DNA from: Allochromatium warmingii
Lineage (GTDB): Bacteria; Pseudomonadota; Gammaproteobacteria; Chromatiales; Chromatiaceae
NCBI RefSeq assembly: GCF_900107145.1
Contig: NZ_FNOW01000023.1
Span: 1 to 45,812, forward strand
Length of the DNA stretch: 45,812 bases
Direction: 5' to 3'
Shown here: positions 1 through 8,187 of the stretch, piece after piece
Layout of the letters: every line of letters begins with the position of its first letter
Position numbering within the stretch: the first letter of the stretch is position 1
The notes under the pieces: model-generated
Seen by the model: only the letters and a program-made list of their open reading frames with translations
Told to the model about the DNA's origin: nothing
The model's database searches: none
Made by a program: the position numbers and the translations under genes

Positions 1-669
1 TAGATCGCTGTCTGCGCCGCCACGGCGTCTCCAACCTCAGCGCCCTGATCCCGCAACCGGAAGGCGAAGCCAAGCCGGTCAAAACCTTCAAGGACTACGC
101 ACCAGGGTTTGTCCACATCGATGTCAAATACCTGCCGCAGATGCCGGATGCAGCGGCACATCAATACCTGTTTGTCGCCATCGACCGCGCCTCGCGCTGG
201 GTTTATGTCGAAATCCTGCCCGAGAAAACCGCCGCCAACGCCCGCGATTTCCTGCGGCGTCTGGTCGAAAAAGCCCCGTTCACGATTGAGAAGATCCTCA
301 CCGACAACGGCAAGGAATTCACTGATCGCTTCTGCGCCACCGGCGAACGTGAACCAACCGGACGCCATCTCTTCGACCAAGGCTGTGCCGATCACAGCAT
401 CGAACACCGCCTCACTGCCCCCCGTCATCCGCAGACCAACGGCATGGTCGAACGCTTCAATGGGCGCATTGCCGAGGTGCTCGCTACCACCCGCTTTGAT
501 TCCTCCCAGAACCTAGCCGACACCCTCAACGGCTACGTGCGGTTATACAATCATCAGATCCCGCAGAAGGCGCTCGGACACATCGCGCCGATTCAAGCAC
601 TCAAGGACTGGCAACAACAATGCCCCGAACGCTTCAAAAAGCGTGTCTATAATCTCGCGGGACTTGACA
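1..669 (+). mobile_element. IS481-family insertion sequence, 3' part
   Basis: This is the right-hand part of an insertion sequence whose other end lies outside the window. The inner boundary is set by comparison with the second copy at 45718-45812: the two match exactly up to ...GGGACTTGACA and then diverge. The end therefore reads TGTCAAGTCCCGCG from outside in, with the TG...CA type terminus usual for IS481 elements. It lies against the 3' side of a methyltransferase gene on the other strand, which it has truncated. The target duplication cannot be checked because the left end of the element is missing. Confidence 0.88.
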
Positions 670-845
670 TCTGGGAACGCAGTTTTGAGGCGGTTTTCAA
701 TCAAGCTGATAGCGAGATGGGTAATATCAATCCCGATCCAGCGGCGGTTCAGCGCATGGGCAGCATGAATTGCAGTGCCGCAGCCGCAAAATGGATCCAG
801 CACGACATCGCCTTCGTTGCTGCTGGCTTGAATAATGCGCTCTAG
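3..845 (+). CDS. IS481-family transposase, 5'-truncated by window edge, no stop inside the element
   Basis: DDE-type (rve/integrase-core) transposase that cuts and joins the element's ends. The frame is open from the first bases, so the N-terminal helix-turn-helix region lies outside the window. The catalytic triad is visible: Asp in HIDVKYL (codon 120-122), Asp in LTDNGKEF (303-305) and Glu in MVERFNGR (450-452). The last two are about 48 residues apart because of a GEREPTG-containing insert that I recall from a subgroup of this family. The native protein ends at about ...RVYNLAGLD at the element edge (669). The frame has no stop there and runs about 58 codons into flanking DNA that is antisense to the methyltransferase. 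Those residues (670-845) are not transposase. Confidence 0.85.
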   Translation, partial: DRCLRRHGVSNLSALIPQPEGEAKPVKTFKDYAPGFVHIDVKYLPQMPDAAAHQYLFVAIDRASRWVYVEILPEKTAANARDFLRRLVEKAPFTIEKILTDNGKEFTDRFCATGEREPTGRHLFDQGCADHSIEHRLTAPRHPQTNGMVERFNGRIAEVLATTRFDSSQNLADTLNGYVRLYNHQIPQKALGHIAPIQALKDWQQQCPERFKKRVYNLAGLDIWERSFEAVFNQADSEMGNINPDPAAVQRMGSMNCSAAAAKWIQHDIAFVAAGLNNAL

Positions 846-1745
846 CAGCGCACGCGGTTTTTGTGTGGGATAGCCGATGCGTTCTTGGGATTGTGAGTTA
901 ATCGGAGAAATATCATCCCATAATACTTGCACTGGCATTCCTTTCGATTCATCTAAATAGCGTTTGAGACGAATTCCGCCTTTGTTGGTGTAATGTAGTC
1001 GGTTTTCATCATCTAATCGTTGCATTGTTTCTAGCGGCACGCGCCACAATGATGTTATGTTGTTATATTCATAGGTATAACCGCCGCCTGTGAGTCCTTT
1101 AGCGGTTAAGTTGTCGTCCATCCATTTCCGCCCATCGTCATCAGTAAAACGAAATCTTTTAAGATACTCTTCAGAATACGGCAAATAAATCGTGTTCCAA
1201 GTATTCGTAGTCGATTTCGTATAAAAGAAAATGCTATCTGTGTTTTTTCCGAAGCGGTTTGCATCATTGTGAGCAGTTGTGCGCTTCCAGATAATTTCAT
1301 TACGATAATGCTCTTTACCAAATACTGCATCTAGCACAATCTTAAGATAATGACTGGCGGTTGGATCGCAATGCAGATATAAACTCCCAGTTGATTTCAG
1401 CACGCGCTGCAATTCTAATAATCGAATCGTCATTGCAGTTAAATAAGCCATCATGTCATTTGCGCCTAAAAATCCGCGCAGTGCTGCCATCAATTTAGCG
1501 ACATCGGTATTAGGCTGCGACAGCAATTCACCAAATTCGCGCTCGGACTGTTGATCCCAATGCCAAGTATCGGTAAAGGCTTCAATCTGTGCGTCACTGT
1601 CCTTGCCGGTCGGTGACTTGAACAAGATATTGTAATTGGCATTAGAATTAAACGGCGGATCAAGATAAATCAGATCAACCGATTCTTCTTTGAGCTGCTC
1701 GCGTAAAATATTGAGGTTATCGCCAAAATAGAGGGTATCCATCAT
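670..1745 (-). pseudogene. Beta-class site-specific DNA methyltransferase, 3' end removed by IS
   Basis: Probable N6-adenine DNA methyltransferase of the beta class. The catalytic DPPF motif (residues 29-32) comes first, and the S-adenosylmethionine-binding DPFCGCG motif (from about 317) is near the C-terminus. The protein opens with MMDTLYFGDN, typical of methyltransferases of restriction-modification systems. Native sequence stops at residue 358, where the insertion sequence begins. The frame then continues for 42 codons antisense to the transposase and ends at 543, so any product is a chimera. The catalytic and cofactor motifs survive, but whatever followed them is lost. The gene is visibly richer in A+T than its neighbours, which suggests transfer. 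No restriction enzyme gene is next to it. It could keep some activity or be a dead remnant. Confidence 0.82.
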
Positions 1746-1825
1746 AGAGGCACTCGGTTAGCTTAATTTGCTAGTGGTGAAGCTTCAGTTTTGTGACCTT
1801 TTTTATTTTAGCAACAGATTAAGCA

Positions 1826-1849
1826 GTGACGAAGCCGGAGCTTTGTCAC
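1826..1849. repeat. Short inverted repeat between methyltransferase and DUF2934 gene
   Basis: GTGACGAAGC and GCTTTGTCAC form a 10-base stem with one mismatch around a 4-base loop. It lies downstream of the minus-strand rhodanese-DUF2934 pair and upstream of the methyltransferase. No clear T-run follows on the minus strand, so a terminator role is only possible. A related but weaker inverted repeat (GGTGAAGCTT...TTGTGACC) lies nearby at about 1775-1798. Confidence 0.4.
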
Positions 1850-1870
1850 CAGAAAATCCTGCTACATACT

Positions 1871-2113
1871 TTACCCCACCCCCGATTCAGCCAACACCAA
1901 TGCATTCCGAATCAATCGCCCGCGTGTTATCGCATCCGTGCGCGTAGTGAGCTGACGCTGGGCAATCATGGCATCAATAGTGCGCTCGGCGAGCAACCAA
2001 TCGGCCTCAGCATGACCAGACGCAAATCCGCGTTGCTCGGCTAAATAATAGGCCGCAACGGCAATCATTGCATGGCGCTCGCTGGCGCTGAGTGAATTAA
2101 AATCGTCGCTCAT
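1871..2113 (-). CDS. DUF2934-like small protein
   Basis: An 80-residue protein whose middle (AYYLAEQRGFASGHAEADWL, then LAERTID) resembles the DUF2934 pattern of an aromatic helix, a small-residue stretch with a charged turn, and a DW-x-x-AE helix. The function of this family is unknown. The start codon overlaps the end of the rhodanese gene by four bases (ATGA type), so the two are probably translated together. No signal peptide or membrane segment is seen. The family call rests on the short motif alone. Confidence 0.65.
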   Translation of the reverse strand: MSDDFNSLSASERHAMIAVAAYYLAEQRGFASGHAEADWLLAERTIDAMIAQRQLTTRTDAITRGRLIRNALVLAESGVG

Positions 2114-2577
2114 CCGCGTGGTCGAAATTGCTCAGGCCGCAAGCGCGGCGTGAAATAGTCATCGGCGTCATCGAGATCAACCGGCTGTCCTGCTCCATTG
2201 ACGAGCGGTTGTTCGTAATCTTTCCAGCCGCGCAAGCCGGTTTTTAATGACACCACATTGCTATAACCCAGCACATTCAGCGAATGCGCGGCTAAAATAC
2301 TGCGATTGCCTGAACGACAGACGACCACGACTTCGCGTTCCCGTGCTTGGACTAATTCAGGAATAGTTTCTTCATAATCCCATTCGCAAGCCGATTCTAA
2401 AATGCCACGCGGCACATGAATCGAACCAGCAATGTGCATCGCGGCAAATTCATCTGGTTCGCGGACATCGACGATCAATAATTCAGGATTCGCCTGTAGG
2501 CGTTCTTCCAGATCCCAGGGCATGATCTCGCGGACATCGGTCAGGTAATGCTGAATCAGTTCAATAAAGTTTTTCAC
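2110..2577 (-). CDS. Rhodanese-like domain protein
   Basis: A 155-residue single-domain rhodanese (sulfurtransferase fold). The features are LLIVDVREPDEF (residues 33-44), HIAGSIHVP, and the active-site loop CRSGNRS with Cys87 as the likely persulfide carrier. It ends with the usual GLRGWKDY helix and an acidic tail. No signal peptide, so cytoplasmic. The start is a GTG at 2575-2577; no strong ribosome-binding site is visible, so a later start is possible. It forms a unit with the overlapping DUF2934 gene. Substrate unknown; sulfur transfer or cyanide detoxification is family knowledge, not shown here. Confidence 0.88.
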   Translation of the reverse strand: MKNFIELIQHYLTDVREIMPWDLEERLQANPELLIVDVREPDEFAAMHIAGSIHVPRGILESACEWDYEETIPELVQAREREVVVVCRSGNRSILAAHSLNVLGYSNVVSLKTGLRGWKDYEQPLVNGAGQPVDLDDADDYFTPRLRPEQFRPRG

Positions 2578-2699
2578 GGGCGCTTAGGTTCCGGTCTCGG
2601 TTAGTTAATGGTGAATATCGCGCCTTAGGATAGCGTAAGCGGGCACATGCGGCCTGTACAATCCGCAATGCGCCCGCAAAAAACGTCGCTCAACGTGCT

Positions 2700-3143
2700 T
2701 TAATTGGAAATACTGCATTCAGCATGCGGCTGATCGCTGAATTCAAAACGCGGCTGGTCAATGAGCTTTTGTATACCCAGCCCTTTTTCGATGTTAATTA
2801 AGATCGGGCCGCCGATATTGGCATTCAGTCCTTGAGCCGCTGGTGCGCTGGCATCTTTCCAGACCATCAGCAGCACCATGATTTCGGTTGGATCATCGGC
2901 TTGTAATTGCGCCTGTTCCGCATCATCCAGTTCGAGCACATAATTAAGTGCATAGAGACGCGGATCGACGAGGGTAAATTCAACTTCGGCATCTGCTTCG
3001 GCACGCAAGCGGAATACATAACCAACTTCGGTTTCCGAGTGCGTTAAGCGATAGGCTGTGAGCGATTCAAACCCAGGAATGCCGGTCGGAAAGGTGACGG
3101 TTGCGGGCAGATTGAGTTCCGAGACGGTCGTAGAGTCGTTCAT
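2700..3143 (-). CDS. fliW: FliW-like flagellar assembly factor
   Basis: A 147-residue protein matching FliW. It has FPTGIPGFESL near the N-terminus, VDPRLYALNYV in the middle, and the NIGGPILINIEKGLGIQKLI block at the end. In Bacillus and Campylobacter FliW binds flagellin and antagonises the RNA-binding regulator CsrA. The start is ATG 3141-3143, chosen because AAGAGG sits seven bases upstream; the frame runs further to 3218 but that part has no such site. No flagellin, csrA or other flagellar gene is in the window, so the gene stands alone here. The rhodanese gene lies 122 bases downstream on the same strand. Confidence 0.8.
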   Translation of the reverse strand: MNDSTTVSELNLPATVTFPTGIPGFESLTAYRLTHSETEVGYVFRLRAEADAEVEFTLVDPRLYALNYVLELDDAEQAQLQADDPTEIMVLLMVWKDASAPAAQGLNANIGGPILINIEKGLGIQKLIDQPRFEFSDQPHAECSISN

Positions 3144-3242
3144 CAAATAGCCTCTTGAGAATAATTGATTAGGTAAAAAAATGCCGCCTGTGGTGTGGCG
3201 GACAGGATTGCGGCCCAAATGTTGCTGCCGCTTTGGTGTTCA

Positions 3243-3267
3243 GCTTTCAGCGCCCAGCTTTGGGCGT
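3243..3267. repeat. Copy of the GCTGG/CCAGC dispersed repeat with hairpin
   Basis: AGCTTTCAGCGCCCAGC followed by TTTGGGCG. CGCCCA and TGGGCG pair around a GCTT loop (3251-3266). The same unit, reverse-complemented, occurs at 21791-21820. It lies between the divergent fliW and DUF1566 genes. It belongs to the family listed in the findings. Confidence 0.6.
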
Positions 3268-3378
3268 GAACGCACTTTAAGCCTACACGAAAATACCGGA
3301 TGATGGGGTTACCATGCAGAATGCTGCGTGATTCGGCGCTGAATCTGGATCAAGATTGCACTGCAATGAGATGTTGAA

Positions 3379-4008
3379 ATGATGCGACGCAACTGTTTGA
3401 TTGATCGAGCGCACTTGGTGTGTCTGCTGCTGATGCTGGGGATCGCGCCGATTTTACAGGCGCAGAATGCAACACCCGCGCCGCAACCTGACCCCAATGC
3501 TATTCCCGCTGCGACCGATACCTGTTTGAACGGTACGTCCGAAACCACGCCGTCGAGTGATTTTACCCTGCTCGCCGAGGGCGCGGTGGTGCGGCACGAG
3601 ACGACCCAGCTTGAATGGCAGCGTTGCCCCCTGGGGCTGCGTTGGGATGCCGCCGTGAAGGGGTGTCTGGGGCGTCCGCTCAATCGTGACTGGGAACGCG
3701 CCCTAAAAGCCGCATCGAAAGCGCAAGATGGCTGGCGGATGCCGAACGCCGAGGAACTCTTGACTATCGTCGAGAAATGTCGCACCGGGCCGACGGTGAA
3801 TATTCAGGTTTTTCCCAACACGCCGACCAGTAACTTTTGGTCAACGTCGCTGGATAGCAGCGGCAGTAATCGTGTTTGGGCAGTGAGTTTTTTTAGTGGC
3901 CGCGCCTTTCGCACCAGCAAAATTCAGGGCGGCAGTGTCCGGTTGGTGCGCGGTACCCTGAACCGGCAACCGCCAGCCGACGGCGTCGCGCCAGGTGCGC
4001 CGCGCTAA
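3379..4008 (+). CDS. Secreted DUF1566 (Lcl C-terminal-like) domain protein
   Basis: A 209-residue exported protein. Residues 1-28 form a signal peptide: basic start, hydrophobic LVCLLLMLGIAPIL, then AQ. The rest resembles DUF1566/Lcl_C, a fold found in many bacterial surface proteins, often in repeats. Signs are ETTQLEWQRCPLG, the DWERALKAA helix, DGWRMPNAEELLTIV, NFWSTSLD, and VRLVRG at the end. The Cys residues at CPLG, GCLG and EKC could form disulfides in the periplasm. Tail PPADGVAPGAPR is low complexity. A second ATG follows the first directly, so the start is ambiguous by one codon. No functional partner is evident among the neighbours. Confidence 0.78.
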   Translation: MMRRNCLIDRAHLVCLLLMLGIAPILQAQNATPAPQPDPNAIPAATDTCLNGTSETTPSSDFTLLAEGAVVRHETTQLEWQRCPLGLRWDAAVKGCLGRPLNRDWERALKAASKAQDGWRMPNAEELLTIVEKCRTGPTVNIQVFPNTPTSNFWSTSLDSSGSNRVWAVSFFSGRAFRTSKIQGGSVRLVRGTLNRQPPADGVAPGAPR

Positions 4009-4027
4009 TTTCGGGCGCACGGTGGCG

Positions 4028-4363
4028 CTACCAGGGGCGATATTCCAGCCCGGAGATGTGCTCGCGCTCAAACACCTTCGGCAGGGCAAGCAGGAACGCC
4101 TTGAGCGCCTCGCCCGCGAGATAACAGCCATAAGAGGCTTTGGCGGCATCGACTGGCAATTCCACCCAGTAACGCTGTTCAGCCGGTTCGTAGAGAATTT
4201 GCAACACGGTTTCCTGCGCATCAATCAAACCGAGATAATCATCCTCAGTTTGTAACCGTGGCACCAGTTGTTCGGTGATGGCTTTGGCGCTCATCTCCAC
4301 GGCACTGGCCGAGGAAATGGCTTCACCAGACCGGGCAAAGAGATAAAAGACGCGATAGTGCAT
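4028..4363 (-). CDS. Hypothetical protein, 111 residues
   Basis: I do not recognise this protein. It begins MHYRVFYLFARSGEAISSAS and contains the segments VPRLQTEDDYLGLIDAQETV and RYWVELPVDAAKASYGCYL. It ends with EREHISGLEYRPW. It looks like a compact cytoplasmic alpha/beta protein with no signal peptide or membrane segment. It converges with the DUF1566 gene (19-base gap) and diverges from the large membrane protein gene. Shadow frames on the plus strand over it look less protein-like. Confidence 0.6.
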   Translation of the reverse strand: MHYRVFYLFARSGEAISSASAVEMSAKAITEQLVPRLQTEDDYLGLIDAQETVLQILYEPAEQRYWVELPVDAAKASYGCYLAGEALKAFLLALPKVFEREHISGLEYRPW

Positions 4364-4571
4364 AATGGGCGAGTTCGCTATCCAGTGGAAACTAGAAACG
4401 CCGTGATCGCTCCGGGGCCGCCAGTGTGGGCGTGCTATGATGACCCGCGCTGCCCCGCACGGTTGGGGGTGAGCCGTTCAAAACGCTTAATTATACCCCT
4501 GATTGCCGATCCAAACACTGCTCCGCTATCCGGCCCGCACGCTCATCATCTACGTTCACGCGCTTGGTGTT

Positions 4572-7500
4572 ATGCCCCGCCCGCTGCCGACCACTGCTGA
4601 ATCTGCCGCGAAGGATTTTCGCGCCCGTGTTTTTAAACCGGCTGAAGGAATTTTTTTATTTCATCCGCGGGCGCTCGAACGCTTAGTCGCCGAGCATCTT
4701 GAACCCTTTGGCTGCACGGGTTCTATTCCCAGCCTGAACTATCACGTCATGTCGCGTGAGGATTTTCTCAGCGCACTCGAATATGAAAATCCCGAAGCAC
4801 TGGTTGTGATTGAAGGATTAAGCCTGCCCGACTATGTGATTTTACTGCCGATTCCATTGGATTTTCCCGAAGATCACGCCGGTTTTATTCGCTTATTACG
4901 CGATTATTGGGCACGCCGCTTTGAGGGCGAAATTGCACGGGCTTGGCAATTAGCACGCGATCAAGAATCAGCTACAACATCGCTTAATGATACCGCACCC
5001 AATTATGCGGCACAATTTCGGGCGCTTATTGGTGAGATCGCATTTGACGAAATACGCGATATTCTTACCCGCGATGGCGTACTTCCACTTGGACTAGGTG
5101 AGAGTTGGGTCTGCCGCGCTTTTGTCGCGTTAGTGATTCGCCTGCGCTATTTCAGCCCCGGCGCACGCGGTTATGTCTTTCCGGCAATTCAGGATTGGCG
5201 TGCGCTGGATGCTTGGATTTGTAATAGCGGCTTGACACTGCCGCCGCCGAGTCTTGATGGCCCGCTGCCGCCGCTGCTGGCCGCTGCCCGCCCCGATCCA
5301 CAATGCGGATATCCAACACGCCTCCCGCGCTTGCCTTCGGGCTTTCCCTACAGCAAATCAGATGCGGATTTGCTCATACATCGTGCCGCCCGCGCCGCCA
5401 AAGCTGAGGCGCTCGCCGCCGCACCGCATACACCAAACGCACTCAAAGCGCCGCCGCCTGCCGCGCATCCAGTCGAACACACGCTGGCACAATGCTTGGC
5501 AGTATTTGCGCCCGCATCAGTCAGCACCGCGCCGCACCGCTGGCAACGGCTGCGGGCCTGGACGTTCGAGCGTATCGCCGTGTTACTCACGCCGCTGTTG
5601 AGTCTGCTTGCTCGCTATTGGCCAGAATATTGCTCTCCACCGCCGTTACGTGTGCTCTGCGTGGCGCTCTTTACTCGTGCTGTGCGCCGCGCCCAGCATG
5701 CCGAACGCGCTGCCGTCCAGCTCGTTCAGCTCGCCCGTGCTCGCCAGCGGTTGATTCGCATTGCCTCGGCAAATGCCAACGCCGAGCGTGCGCAACAGGT
5801 GTTAATGTGCCTCGAACAGCGACAGCAAGCCGCTGCCGATACGCTGGCGCAACGCTTGACGGCGCACTGGACACTTACGCCCGGCATGGCGCGTGAATTA
5901 AAAGCCCTGCTCCAATGTTTAGCGGCAGCTATTTTCACACGTGAGCGATTAGCCCTAAGTTTATTTAAAGATTTAGAGCGCGTTTGGATTGAAAGTCACG
6001 CGACTTATTATCAATTAAATCTACTCAGTTGGCTGCACGCACGCGGACAGCTTCCGGTGCGGCAATTATTGCCATTTCAAGCCGATTTAAAAGCCCTCCG
6101 CGCCCTCGATACCGCACAGAATCGTTTAGAACGACTCGGCTGGCCAGTAGAAGAAGTTGAACGCTTTAGCCGACCTTTAAGCGCCTTATCTGGACGCATC
6201 ACCGAGCATTTAGAACGTCAACTCAAACCGCATCTGAAAAACGCACTGGAAACCGCCGGATTTACCCCGCGCACGCATCGCGAAGAAGTCGCTTTTAATA
6301 AATTGCTCCGCGAACTGCTAGATGTCATCGAACGGCGGCGACATCTGAAATTCACTGACATGCGCGATATTGTGGCGCGTAATTTACTGCGCCTCCCTGA
6401 TTTAACGTTTGACGAATGGCATAGTGGCGATCAACTCGCCCGTTTTGATCGCAGTGCTCAACAGGCATTATTTGGGCTATACCGTCCGGGTGAGTTCTAT
6501 ATTAAAGGTTTGCAACGACTCGCTGCGCCACTATTTGGCACGCCACAAGGTCGCCGTTTATTGCGGCATGTGATTATTCCGGCTGGTTTAGCCTTTCTTG
6601 GCTTGAAAACATTAGATGTCTTAATTGGCATTCTGCCGACATTAGAGGCGACCTTTCATTTAACCAGTCTTTGGCTCATTATTGGATTAGGCATTGCAAT
6701 CAATGCGCTGGCCTATACTCGCGCTGGACGCTTAGGGGCGCGGGTCTTGTTGCGTACACTATGGTGGATGTTACGACTGTTGTTATTTGATGGTTTGCGG
6801 CGCTTAATGCGCTGGCATCCGGTGCGAAAATTGCTCGAAACCGAATGGGTGCGCAGTTTAGATCGGCATATCTTGCGCCCGTTTTTAAGCGGCACGCTGC
6901 TGATGTTGCCGGTTATTGGCGTGGCGAGTTTAATCGAAGGGCATTTAATAGAATTAAATCTTTCGCTGGCCGCCTTGACACTGGCATTAGGTGTGTTGAT
7001 GCGTAATACCCCCGGCGGACGGCGCATACTTGATGACCTTGTGAGCGCAAGCGGGCAATTCTTGCGCCGCCTGAATCAAACGCTGGTGATTGGATTGATT
7101 CAGGAATTGATGCTGTTTTTCAAAGAAGTTACGCGCCGCTTTCAACAGGGATTACATCGCATTGAAGAGCGTTTAAGTCATCATCTTGGTGAATCCTGGA
7201 TTGCCTTAACGCTCAAAGCGATTCTCGTACCGCTGTGGCGGGTACTGGAGTGGGTGATTCAGTTTTATGTGACGGTGTTAGTCGAGCCGCAAATTAACCC
7301 GATTAAGCATTTTCCACTGGTGACAATTGCGCATAAAATCATGTTACCATTTTTGCCGTTTATTACGTCACTGATGGTCGAAATGCTAGAACCGGTGCTG
7401 CCAAAATGGATTGCGATTCCATTTGTGACGCTGACAGTATTATTATTGCCTGGGTTGGCAGGTTTTTTAGTGTGGGAATTAAAAGAAAACTGGAAAATTT

Positions 7501-8117
7501 ATACAATAAATCATTCGCCAACAGGGAATGAAATGGATGTGAAGCCTGGATTATATGCAGTGCGCCGCGAGCAATTTGCATTCGTTCCAGTTGAACCGGC
7601 TATTATTGGCTCACATGGTGAAACCTTGCGCGGTTTTTTACGGCGCGGTTTTCATAGTGGCACCTTGCCGAAATCATTTGATCGACTGCGCCGCGTGATG
7701 CGTCAGCAGTTTGATGATAGTCGCGTGACGCCGCAACGCTTGCGCGAAGCACAGCGGCATGTATCAGAGATTGAGCGCATGGTTGCGGTCTTTTGTGATC
7801 GTGAATTGGCTTATGCGCTGCGGCGTCATTGCCAAGATCCCAATTGTGCGTTGATGAGCGTCTGGACGCGCCGCCCGCGTTTAGCGACCACTTCATTTGA
7901 ATTAACGCTGGATTTACGGCTCAAGCCGCCACTTGAACACGCACGTATTGAATTGCGGTTGTGTATCTGTTTGCGTGAGCCAGCATTGCGTTTAACAGTG
8001 ACAATGCACGGGAATCGTGAATTGCTGGGTGTGGCCTGTCGTGAGCGTATTCGTGAGGATATTCGCGTATTCGGAGCGCGTGCGGGGGCAACAGATCTGG
8101 TGTTGGATTTGGGGTGA
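4572..8117 (+). CDS. Large multi-pass membrane protein of unknown function
   Basis: About 1181 residues from ATG 4572; the frame is open back to a TTG at 4503, so the start is uncertain. I cannot name the family. The N-terminal third is soluble (EGIFLFHPRALERLV, LSLPDYVILLPIPLDFPEDH), followed by a Pro/Ala-rich linker. A helical, probably coiled-coil stretch follows at about residues 373-436. Around 665-965 there are about six hydrophobic segments, for example LWLIIGLGIAINALAYT, LLMLPVIGVASLI and FVTLTVLLLPGLAGFLVW. The C-terminal 200 residues are soluble and hold a conserved-looking block, GSHGETLRGFLRRGFHSGTL. It stands alone on this strand, apart from a lipoprotein gene 70 bases downstream. 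It may be an envelope protein. Confidence 0.75.
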   Translation: MPRPLPTTAESAAKDFRARVFKPAEGIFLFHPRALERLVAEHLEPFGCTGSIPSLNYHVMSREDFLSALEYENPEALVVIEGLSLPDYVILLPIPLDFPEDHAGFIRLLRDYWARRFEGEIARAWQLARDQESATTSLNDTAPNYAAQFRALIGEIAFDEIRDILTRDGVLPLGLGESWVCRAFVALVIRLRYFSPGARGYVFPAIQDWRALDAWICNSGLTLPPPSLDGPLPPLLAAARPDPQCGYPTRLPRLPSGFPYSKSDADLLIHRAARAAKAEALAAAPHTPNALKAPPPAAHPVEHTLAQCLAVFAPASVSTAPHRWQRLRAWTFERIAVLLTPLLSLLARYWPEYCSPPPLRVLCVALFTRAVRRAQHAERAAVQLVQLARARQRLIRIASANANAERAQQVLMCLEQRQQAAADTLAQRLTAHWTLTPGMARELKALLQCLAAAIFTRERLALSLFKDLERVWIESHATYYQLNLLSWLHARGQLPVRQLLPFQADLKALRALDTAQNRLERLGWPVEEVERFSRPLSALSGRITEHLERQLKPHLKNALETAGFTPRTHREEVAFNKLLRELLDVIERRRHLKFTDMRDIVARNLLRLPDLTFDEWHSGDQLARFDRSAQQALFGLYRPGEFYIKGLQRLAAPLFGTPQGRRLLRHVIIPAGLAFLGLKTLDVLIGILPTLEATFHLTSLWLIIGLGIAINALAYTRAGRLGARVLLRTLWWMLRLLLFDGLRRLMRWHPVRKLLETEWVRSLDRHILRPFLSGTLLMLPVIGVASLIEGHLIELNLSLAALTLALGVLMRNTPGGRRILDDLVSASGQFLRRLNQTLVIGLIQELMLFFKEVTRRFQQGLHRIEERLSHHLGESWIALTLKAILVPLWRVLEWVIQFYVTVLVEPQINPIKHFPLVTIAHKIMLPFLPFITSLMVEMLEPVLPKWIAIPFVTLTVLLLPGLAGFLVWELKENWKIYTINHSPTGNEMDVKPGLYAVRREQFAFVPVEPAIIGSHGETLRGFLRRGFHSGTLPKSFDRLRRVMRQQFDDSRVTPQRLREAQRHVSEIERMVAVFCDRELAYALRRHCQDPNCALMSVWTRRPRLATTSFELTLDLRLKPPLEHARIELRLCICLREPALRLTVTMHGNRELLGVACRERIREDIRVFGARAGATDLVLDLG

Positions 8118-8127
8118 GTGATTGGTT

Positions 8128-8155
8128 CAGCTACCAGCTTTCAATAGGTAGCACA
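8128..8155. repeat. Copy of the GCTGG/CCAGC dispersed repeat (degenerate)
   Basis: CAGCTACCAGCTTTCAATAGGTAGC between the large membrane protein gene and the lipoprotein gene. GCTACC and GGTAGC form an inverted pair. It belongs to the same repeat type as 9616-9680 and 19090-19125. Confidence 0.45.
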
Positions 8156-8187
8156 CATGCTTATTATCAATAACGGAATTTTCATCA

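Noticed and set aside
109-516. Separate small protein overlapping the transposase
   Set aside because: It is an alternative frame of the transposase with low-complexity Ser/Pro/Thr composition.
3144-3218. N-terminal extension of FliW
   Set aside because: The good ribosome-binding site and the family alignment both favour ATG 3143; the extra 25 residues look like leader sequence.
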